NCBI GenBank assembly: GCA_937975765.1 | Contig: CALJUR010000030.1 | Location: 1-24,031, forward strand | Source of the DNA: an uncultured Myxococcales bacterium | GTDB lineage: Bacteria > Myxococcota_A > UBA9042 > DTJE01 | Length of the DNA: 24,031 nucleotides | Reading direction: 5' to 3' | In this document: in pieces, positions 14,493-22,300 of the stretch | Position numbering within the stretch: the stretch's first letter is position 1 | Layout: each line of letters opens with the position of its first letter | Made by a program: the position numbers and the translations under genes | The notes under the pieces: model-generated | The model's input: the letters and a program-made list of their open reading frames with translations, nothing else | Told to the model about the DNA's origin: nothing | Databases searched by the model: none

Positions 14493-15851
14493 ATGAAGGC
14501 ATCTGGACGATGGACCCTGTCGATGCTGCTGGGCCTGGCCCTGGTCGCCGCGGGTTGCGGCGGCGGGGACGACGAAGGGGATCGGGACGCGACGGTCGGC
14601 GACGTCGCGGGGGACACGGCCGTGCCCGACGAGGCGGCCGGGGATCCCGGGTCGGAGACGCTGACGCAGCAGCAGCGGTACCTGGAGTCCGACCGGTACG
14701 CATCCGAGATCGCCTCGTCGCTGCCGGCGGCCAACACCGCGTTCGCGGTCCGGCTGTTCCAGCATTTGAACGCCGCGGAAGGGGCCGGGAAGAACCTGTT
14801 CGTGTCGCCGCTGTCGGTGTCGACGGCGCTGTCCATGGTCCTGCAGGGCGCCACCGGCGAGACCCGGACGGCGATGGAGGCGACCCTCGGGTACGCGGGG
14901 ATCGAGCGGGCCGATCTTGCAGGCGCATGGAAGGCCCTGATCCACAGCCTGCACAACGTGGACGACGACGTGACCCTGGCCATCGCCGACTCGGTGTGGA
15001 TGGACCAGTCCTTCGCGCCCTCGGTGAAGGCCGCCTTCCTGGAAGCCATGGTGGAGTCCTTCGACAGCGAGGTGCGGTCCCTGGACTTCCAGGACACGGC
15101 CGCCCTGGACACGATCAACGGCTGGGTCGAGGACCACACGAACGGGAGGATCCAGGATCTGATCGACCAGATCCCCCCCGGCGTGGTGATGTACCTGATC
15201 AATGCCCTGTACTTCAAGGCGGCGTGGCTGTACCCGTTCGATCCCGACGAGACGGCGAAGGAGGACTTCGTGCGCGCCGACGGCACGATGGCCCCGGTGG
15301 ACATGATGAAGTTCCCGAAGCGGGTCACGTCGTTCAAGTTCATGGCCGACGACGACTACTGCGTGCTGCGCCTGCCCTACGGGCGCGACAAGGTGGCCTT
15401 CTATGGCATCATCCCGTGGACCTACGACGGCACGAAGACCGTCGAGGATCTCGTTGCCGGCATGACCGCCGAGAAGCTGCAGGCGTACCTCGACGGCGTG
15501 GCCCTGCCGGTCGGCGAGGGCAACGGCATCTCGGTCTGGCTGCCGCGGTTCAAGATCGAGTACAAGAAGCTGCTGAACGATGCCCTGGTTGCGCTGGGCA
15601 TGGGCCCGGCGTTCGAGTTGGGGGGCTTCGACGACATCGCGGAAGGGATCGGGATCTCGCGCGTGATCCACCAGACCTTCGTCGAGGTGACCGAGGAGGG
15701 GACCGAGGCGGCTGCTGCGACCGCGGTCGAGGTGTTCTCGGGCATCACGCCGAACTTCATCGGCAACCGCCCGTTCTTCTTCGTGATCCGGGACGACCGG
15801 TCCGGCACGATCCTGTTCATGGGCAAGGTCGCGGACCCGTCGGCAGGGTAG
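14493..15851 (+). CDS. Lipid-anchored serpin (serine protease inhibitor family)
   Basis: This 452-aa protein has a signal peptide with lipobox A-A-G-C22 and a short acidic linker, then a full-length serpin domain from about residue 75. Family signatures include N-L-F-V-S-P-L-S-V, A-L-S-M-V-L-Q-G-A, N-A-L-Y-F-K-A-A-W, and near the C-terminus N-R-P-F-F-F-V-I. The reactive-centre hinge is E401-E-G-T-E-A-A-A-A-T-A, which fits the consensus of inhibitory serpins (P17 to P8 small residues). Counting from P17 places the scissile bond around S416-G417-I418. The protein should act outside the cell as a suicide inhibitor of serine or cysteine proteases, perhaps protecting the cell surface. The ATG at 14493 is chosen because GGAGGAGG precedes it and the signal peptide begins there. 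Confidence 0.95.
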   Translation: MKASGRWTLSMLLGLALVAAGCGGGDDEGDRDATVGDVAGDTAVPDEAAGDPGSETLTQQQRYLESDRYASEIASSLPAANTAFAVRLFQHLNAAEGAGKNLFVSPLSVSTALSMVLQGATGETRTAMEATLGYAGIERADLAGAWKALIHSLHNVDDDVTLAIADSVWMDQSFAPSVKAAFLEAMVESFDSEVRSLDFQDTAALDTINGWVEDHTNGRIQDLIDQIPPGVVMYLINALYFKAAWLYPFDPDETAKEDFVRADGTMAPVDMMKFPKRVTSFKFMADDDYCVLRLPYGRDKVAFYGIIPWTYDGTKTVEDLVAGMTAEKLQAYLDGVALPVGEGNGISVWLPRFKIEYKKLLNDALVALGMGPAFELGGFDDIAEGIGISRVIHQTFVEVTEEGTEAAAATAVEVFSGITPNFIGNRPFFFVIRDDRSGTILFMGKVADPSAG

Positions 15852-15882
15852 GCCGGACCGCGGGTTCGTTCGCGCCGTCGAT

Positions 15883-15904
15883 TTCCGGGATACTTGTCCC
15901 GGAA
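15883..15904. repeat. Perfect inverted repeat between serpin and dikinase-like genes
   Basis: TTCCGGGA (15883-15890) and TCCCGGAA (15897-15904) are perfect 8-bp arms around TACTTG. A -10-like GATACT overlaps the left arm, so it could be an operator over a promoter for the next gene. With no T-tract it is a weak terminator candidate. Confidence 0.5.
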
Positions 15905-15927
15905 GGCTGAAGACTGCGGGAGAACCG

Positions 15928-18144
15928 ATGGACCGGGCGGGGCGGTTATACGTACTGGCGTGCGCGTCCGGTCTGGCTGCGGGCATCGCGGCCAGCGCGG
16001 TCGCGTGCGGCGAGGGGCCTTCCGGGAGGGATGACCCGGATGCGCGCCCGGACGCGGGGAGCGAGGTCGACGCCTGGGCCCCCGTCGCCGCGTGCGACCC
16101 GTCGGACGAGGACCCGCGCGGTCCGGCCTGCCTGCAGAAGGTGGCGACCGACCCCGACTTCGACCTCGTGTCGCTGGCGCCGACGGGCGTCCAGTACTGG
16201 GAGCGGGCGACGAAGTACATGGTGCCCGCGCGCGACGACCCGTCCCTGGTCCCGGCGCTGGTCCAGAACGCCAACCGGTACCCGATCCACCTGGAATTCC
16301 TGAAGGCGGTCTTCCTGCCCGGGCTGGACCTGGCGACCTACATGCAGATGGTGACGGTCCGGGCCACGCGGCAGTACTACACGGGCAACCTGGTGCGCAT
16401 TGACGACCCGCTGCAGGGGCGGTTCTACGGCTTCACGGTGTACACGGCGGGAAAGGCGTCCGAGATCCTCGAACCGGTCGAGGTGCGCCGCATCTACGAC
16501 ACGTTGTCGTCGATCGTCACCGCGGGCCCGCTGGCCTTCACCTTCGAGCCGTTCGACGCGATGGGGCCCGCGAAGGCGAAGGCCTGGATCGACCCCGGGT
16601 TCCCCGTCTACTACCCGGCGCAGGACGCCGTGAAGGTCGAGGTGTACACGCCCGGCATCGCCTACGGGCGGGTGCACCTGTATACCCTGGACGCGTTCGA
16701 CGCCGCGGCCGCGTCCGGCCTGCCGGGATACCGGGACATCGCGGTGATCGACCAGGTGCCCTTCGACATCGAGGGCGTCCTGGCCGCCGTGGTCACGGGG
16801 GGGCGGCAGTGGGAACTGTCCCACGTCAACGTCCGGATGGCGCGGCGCGGCACGCCGAACCTGTTCGTGGACGACCCGCTGGACGCCTTCGCGCCCTGGG
16901 ACGGGCAACTGGTGAGGCTGGAGGCCGCGAAGGGGTCGGGGGGGGCGGCGGCGGACAACTGCGTCGTCGCGGCGGCGGGCGAGGCGGAGGCCGAGGCCTG
17001 GTGGGCATCGCACCGGCCGAGGATCGAGGACGTGCCGGCGCCCGACCGGTCGTACGCGAACCTGGACACGCTTCGGGAGATGGACGTGGACGACCAGCCG
17101 GTGCGGCTGGTCACCCGCTTCGGCGGCAAGGCCACGAACCTGGCGAGGCTGTATGCCTTCCTGGAGGCCGGGTACCAGGTGCCCGGCTTCGGCATCCCGT
17201 TCGCGCCCTTCGAGGCCTTCCTGGACGCGACGACGATGACGGACGACCGCCACGTGCCGCCGGACGTGGTGACGCTGCGCGAGTACGTGCGGCGGCTGGA
17301 GGCCGACCCCGAGGTCGCGGCCGAACCGCTGCTGCGGCAGGCGCTGCTGGCCGGCCTTCGCGCCCGGATCCAGGCGACGGGCACGGTGCCGCGGGACCTG
17401 CTGGACGCCCTGGTGGCCCGCATCCGGGACGTCTTCGGCGGGACGGGCGTCCGGGTGCGCTTCCGGTCGTCGTCGAACGTGGAGGACGGCCTGGAGTTCA
17501 GCGGGGCCGGCCTGTACGACTCGACCACGGTGTGCGCGGACGACTCGATCGACGGGGACGCTTCGGGGCCCAGCCGGTGCGACGCCGGCGACGCGGGTGA
17601 GCGGACGGTCGAGCGCGGCCTGCGCGAGGTATGGGCCAGCCTGTACAACGATCGGGCCTGGGACGAGCGCGACTGGTACCAGGTGCCACAGGAAGCGGCC
17701 TCCATGGCGATCCTGGTCACGCTGGGCTTCCCGGACGAGGCGGCGAACGGGGTCGTCTTCACGGGTGACCCGTCGGACCCGGACGAGACGCGCTACCTGG
17801 TCAATGCCCAGGTCGGGGACGAGAAGGTCGTCGGCAACGACCCCTCGAAGGTGCCCGAAAAGGATCTGCTGGAGATGACCGACGGTGTCGTGACGCACGT
17901 GTACCGGGTGCGCAGTTCCACGCTGGCCGCGCCGGGCGTGCCCGTGCTGACCGACGCGCAACTGCAGGAACTGGGCGCCCTGATGGCGTCGATCGACGCG
18001 CGGTTCCCGATCGAGTTGCAGGGGCATGACCGGGCCGACGTCCTTCTGGACGTGGAGTTCAAGATCCAGAAGGGCACCGGCCAGTTGAAGATCAAGCAGA
18101 TCCGGCCGTTCCTGAGGAACGTGCCGCAGGAGGTCGCACGATGA
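15928..18144 (+). CDS. Lipoprotein with phosphohistidine swivel and PPDK-type nucleotide-binding domain (glucan-water-dikinase-like order)
   Basis: This 738-aa protein has a signal peptide with lipobox A-V-A-C27 and a short acidic linker. Residues about 65-265 are unassigned. Residues about 265-330 resemble a phosphohistidine swivel domain, with candidate H299 in E-L-S-H-V-N-V-R. Residues about 395-735 are a PEP/pyruvate-dikinase nucleotide-binding domain: F-G-G-K-A-T-N-L near its start, R-F-R-S-S-S-N-V-E-D-G, G-A-G-L-Y-D-S, G-V-V-F-T-G-D-P and a terminal K-I-K-Q-I-R-P-F. The order swivel then ATP-binding domain is that of glucan, water dikinase, and S-H-V-x-V-R recalls its His motif. An exported ATP-dependent dikinase is surprising because ATP is scarce outside the cytoplasm, so it may be a non-catalytic binding protein. 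GGGAGA precedes the ATG by 4 nt, and the stop overlaps the next start (ATGA). Confidence 0.85.
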   Translation: MDRAGRLYVLACASGLAAGIAASAVACGEGPSGRDDPDARPDAGSEVDAWAPVAACDPSDEDPRGPACLQKVATDPDFDLVSLAPTGVQYWERATKYMVPARDDPSLVPALVQNANRYPIHLEFLKAVFLPGLDLATYMQMVTVRATRQYYTGNLVRIDDPLQGRFYGFTVYTAGKASEILEPVEVRRIYDTLSSIVTAGPLAFTFEPFDAMGPAKAKAWIDPGFPVYYPAQDAVKVEVYTPGIAYGRVHLYTLDAFDAAAASGLPGYRDIAVIDQVPFDIEGVLAAVVTGGRQWELSHVNVRMARRGTPNLFVDDPLDAFAPWDGQLVRLEAAKGSGGAAADNCVVAAAGEAEAEAWWASHRPRIEDVPAPDRSYANLDTLREMDVDDQPVRLVTRFGGKATNLARLYAFLEAGYQVPGFGIPFAPFEAFLDATTMTDDRHVPPDVVTLREYVRRLEADPEVAAEPLLRQALLAGLRARIQATGTVPRDLLDALVARIRDVFGGTGVRVRFRSSSNVEDGLEFSGAGLYDSTTVCADDSIDGDASGPSRCDAGDAGERTVERGLREVWASLYNDRAWDERDWYQVPQEAASMAILVTLGFPDEAANGVVFTGDPSDPDETRYLVNAQVGDEKVVGNDPSKVPEKDLLEMTDGVVTHVYRVRSSTLAAPGVPVLTDAQLQELGALMASIDARFPIELQGHDRADVLLDVEFKIQKGTGQLKIKQIRPFLRNVPQEVAR

Positions 18145-19361
18145 AGGGTCCAGGCCGCCTGGTTCGGGTCCGCCTGCCGGCCGCGCCCCTGGCCGTGATC
18201 GCAATGGCCGCGTCCCTGCCGCTGGCGGGCTGCCCCTCGTCCAGCCCTCCCGGCCTGCAGGACATGCGCGTGGACATCGACCTCCCGGCCGACGTGCCGT
18301 ACGACGCGCCCGGCGACCCCGCAATGGATCCCGCGATGGACCCCGCGTTGGAACCCGGTGCCGATCCCGGGGATGCGGAAAACGACGGGGATCCCGGGCC
18401 CGGGGACCTGCCGGCGGACGACCCGGGGACGGATGCGCCCGTGCCCGACGTCCCCCCCGGCGGGGCGTGGGGATGGATCTCGGCCATCGAGTGGAACGAC
18501 GTCTGCGACCAGTGGTACCTGAAGACGCAGTGGAACGGCGGGGTGCGGGCCTACTTCGCCGAGGACGCGAACTGGAACCGGGCCCTGCCGCACACCCTGG
18601 GCTGGTGCACGCCGAAGGCCACGGTCGGCGCCTGCACGTTGTGGGATCCCGGGATCATGGACGACCAGTGCCTGAACGACGGCGGGTGCATGTGCCTGGA
18701 CAAGGGCGTCGAGTGCGACGAGACGACGGTGCGCTGGTGCCCCGAGGACCAGGTCTGCGTCGAGACCCCGGACGGCGAGCCCTGGAGCCGGGGGATCTGC
18801 GTGGACCTGCCGCGCCACTTCGATGTCGGGACGGTCACGATCACGGGCCTGAAGGTGCCGATCGAGATGCAGCCCGACGACCTGGACCGGTACCTGGCGT
18901 CGGAACTGCCCGACAAGAACGACCTGTTCGACGCCGGCGACGTCGTGACCGCCACCACGTCCGGGGGCGAACTGCCGCCGATGTCGTTCACGGCCCGGGG
19001 GGTCGCTCCGCTGCAACTGGCCAGCCCGGTCGTGTCGATCCGGATCGGATCGGGTCGCCCGGCCTATGCCCGCTGGACCCCGGCGGATCCCTCCTCGCGC
19101 GTCCAGGTGGCGCTGATGGGCGGCTCGCACGACCCCAACCCGCTGGCCGCCGCCATCGTCTGCGATGCCCCCGACGGGGACGGGCAGGTCGAGATCGCGG
19201 GCAGCCTGCTGGACGAACTGTACCGGCTGTCGTGCAACGGGGGCTGGATGCTGAAGTGCAGCCGCATCACGCGGTACAGCCGCGACGTGCAGTCGATGGG
19301 CGGGAAGGACGTGGAACTGTTCGTGGGCAGCGCGCGCAACCTGCAGATGGCGTTCGAGTAG
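18141..19361 (+). CDS. Hypothetical Cys-containing lipoprotein
   Basis: I do not recognise the mature part of this 406-aa protein. The signal peptide ends in a near-perfect lipobox P-L-A-G-C31. Residues about 32-110 are a low-complexity Asp/Pro/Gly/Ala linker with a D-P-A-M repeat. Residues about 140-220 contain at least ten cysteines, including D-G-G-C-M-C, suggesting disulfides in an exported domain. The rest looks like beta-rich soluble protein with no membrane segment. The ATG overlaps the previous stop by 4 bp, so it is translationally coupled to the dikinase-like lipoprotein and may work with it at the surface. It converges with the large leftward gene, with only 30 bp between the stops. 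Confidence 0.85.
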   Translation: MKGPGRLVRVRLPAAPLAVIAMAASLPLAGCPSSSPPGLQDMRVDIDLPADVPYDAPGDPAMDPAMDPALEPGADPGDAENDGDPGPGDLPADDPGTDAPVPDVPPGGAWGWISAIEWNDVCDQWYLKTQWNGGVRAYFAEDANWNRALPHTLGWCTPKATVGACTLWDPGIMDDQCLNDGGCMCLDKGVECDETTVRWCPEDQVCVETPDGEPWSRGICVDLPRHFDVGTVTITGLKVPIEMQPDDLDRYLASELPDKNDLFDAGDVVTATTSGGELPPMSFTARGVAPLQLASPVVSIRIGSGRPAYARWTPADPSSRVQVALMGGSHDPNPLAAAIVCDAPDGDGQVEIAGSLLDELYRLSCNGGWMLKCSRITRYSRDVQSMGGKDVELFVGSARNLQMAFE

Positions 19362-19391
19362 AACCGGGTCCGTACGCCCCGTCCGCACGGC

Positions 19392-22300
19392 CTACCGGGC
19401 CGTCGTCACCGTGTACGTCCAGCCGTCGGTCGACACCTGGATGGTGCCGCGGGTATCGGTGCCCATCACCGGGATGCCCAGGGACTGCAGGCGGGTGATG
19501 ATCTCCTCGTGCGGGTGGCCGTAGGGGTTGTCGAGGACCGTCTGGTACACCGCCAGCGCGGGGGCGACGGCCTGCAGCCAGGCCGTGCTGTTGGACGTGC
19601 GCGACCCGTGGTGAGCCAGTTTCAGGATCTGCGCGCGCGGGTCGTACCCCGCGGCCAGGATCGACGACTCGCCGGCCACCAGACTGTCCCCGGTGAACAC
19701 GAAGCCGACCGACCCGTGCACCAGTTTCATCACCAGGCTGTCGGCGTTGGTGTCCCCCGACAGGACGGGTCCGGGGTGCATGACGGTGAATCCCAGCCCG
19801 CCGGCGCTGGCGGTCCGGGTCGAGTTCACGTCGCGGAGGACGGCGCCCGCGGCCTGCCGGGCCAGGATGGCGTCCCAGAACTGGGTCCACTGCGCGTTGG
19901 CCGCACGGTCGCCGTTCAGCCACACCTCCTGGACCGGGTACAGGGCCAGCACGTCGACCAGGCCGCCGTAATGGTCGGTGTGCGGGTGCGAGGCCACGAC
20001 GACCTCGATGGGCCCGTCGACATAGGGCTGGATGTAGGTCGCCAGGGTCGATCCGAACTCGCCGCCGTCGATCACGATCTCGGTCGTCCCGGCATCCAGC
20101 AGGATGGCGTCGCCCAATTCGCCCATCTCGACGAAGTGCACCGTGAGGGTCGGCAGGGGCACCGGCGGCCCGCTGACCAGCGCGCACGTGAACACGGGGC
20201 GCGCCGCGGACGCCGGGGCCAGGCGCCCGTAGTTGAAGAATGCGGTTCCGAAGGCGTGGGTGTCGCACGTCATCGCGAAGGCGTCGCACCACATCGCCGG
20301 CGAGAAGTCGCCGTCGTCGCCGGCGGAGGAGTATCCCAGGCCCGTGGCGACGCGGGCCAGGGCCGCCGCGTCCCAGGCCAGGACGACCTCGGGGGGAGTC
20401 GGTGCGCGGTCGATGCGGGCGCAGGCCTGGGCGTGGGTCTCGTCGGCCGAGGTTGCGAGGACCCAGCAGTACCCGGCCTCCAGGACGGTGCCGTCCGGGC
20501 AGTCGCTCTGGCACGTGGCCGAGCAGCCGTCGCCGCCGACCTTGTTGCCGTCGTCGCATTCCTCCCCGGGGTCGATGTCGTGGTTCCCGCAGCAGGGCTG
20601 GGGCGTGAACACGCACCCGGTGGCCGGGGAGCAGTTGTCGGCCGTGCAGTCGGAGTCGTCGTTGCAGGACCGCGGGGTGCCGGGGGTGCAGGCCCCGGCC
20701 AGGCAGGCGTCATCCTCGGTGCAGGCATCGCCGTCGCTGCACGGCGTTCCGTCCGCCTGGCCCGGGCACAGGTCGATCCGGCACGCCGCCGCCGCCGCGT
20801 CGCATCCGAACGTGCATGGAACCGGTTGGCCCGAGGCCTGGCACTGCTGGAGGTCGCCGCACGCCACGGTCCAGGTCGTCAGGGTGAACGCGTCGGTGCA
20901 GGCGTCCGGCACCGCGTCGCAGCGGGTCCCGGCGCAGGCCGGCCGGCACGAGGAGCGGTTGCGGGGCAGGGTCTCGGGGATCCACTCGAAGTCCGCGGCG
21001 TTGTCCCCGGTGTCCTGGTCCGGGCCGCAGCCGAGGGACCTGCGGAGGTATCCGGGCGACGTGGCGCCCGCCACCAGGGGCGTCAGCGGGCTGCCTTCCA
21101 GGTAGGGGGTGGTGGCCGACATGCCGACGCGGTCCACGACCACGCCCGTCGTGGTCACGATGGAGATGCCGCCGTTGTCCGTGATGCCCGTGCTGTAGGT
21201 GACGTCCCCGGGGACCGGCCCGGTGTAGCCGGGGGTCGGCGGGTTGGCGGGGACGCTGGCGAACAGGAAGAAGCTGCGGGGGGGCATCACCGTGCCCGCG
21301 GGGACGGTCGCCCGGACGCTGACGGCGCTGCCCGTGGAGTTGCTGCCCCACAGCTTCCAGCCCGAGATGTCCACGGCCACGCCGCCGGCGTTGAACAGTT
21401 CGACGAACTCGTCGGTGCCCGTCGATCCGCTGCGGGTCCGGAACTGCGAGACCACCACGGCGTTGCAGAGCCCGGTCAGGGTGTCGCAACCGCCTGCGCA
21501 GGGCGTGGCGAAGGGGGTGTACGTGCAGCCGACGACCGGCAGGCAGGTCCCGCCGGACTGGCGGATGGAACTGCCGTCCGGGGAGCAGGAGGGGGGCGGG
21601 GGCACGCACACCCGGGGCGTGCCGGCGCACGACTGGGCCGCATCGCAACGGTCGTCGACGGTGCAGGTGTCGGTGTCGTCGCAGGGGGATCCCGGCAGGC
21701 GGACCGGGTACGAACAGGTCCCGACGGAACAGGAACCGGAGGTCTCGTGGCAGGCGGTCGGCGGGCTGTCGCAAGCCACGCCTTCGCAGGGATCGGGCCG
21801 ACAGGTCGCCGCAACGGGGTCGCAGCCGAACGGGCACGGTACCACGGTCTCCGTCGCGTCGCAGAGGCCCGTCAGCGGGTCGCACGCCGACCGGGTCGTC
21901 ACGTGGTCGTCGCCCCGGCAGAAGGGTGCGGGGGGCGTGCAGGTCGCCGGTGCGCCGGAGATGCAATTCCCCTCCCCGTCGCACCGGTCGTCGATCGTGC
22001 AGGGGTTGCCGTCATCGCACCCGGTGCCCGCGATCAGGGGGGGGTAGTCGCAGGTTCCGCCGGAGCAGGTTCCGGTCGGCTCCCAGCAGATCGGGGAGGG
22101 CGGCGTGTCGCAGGTGACGCCCAGGCACGGGTCGGGCCGGCAAGCCGGCACCACCGGATCGCAGCCGTGCGGGCAGGGGGTCGTCTCCTCGTGCAGGTCG
22201 CAGCCGCCGTCGGCCGGGTCGCAGGAGGCGGTGCCGATCACGAGGCCGTCGTCCAGGCAGTAGGGCGGCGGGGGCGGGCAGGGCTTCTCCGGGCCGGGCA

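Noticed and set aside
19387..19403. Hairpin ACGGCC-taccg-GGCCGT at the convergent gene ends as a terminator
   Set aside because: Only six base pairs, no T-tract on either strand, and it overlaps the end of the leftward gene. This could be chance in GC-rich DNA.
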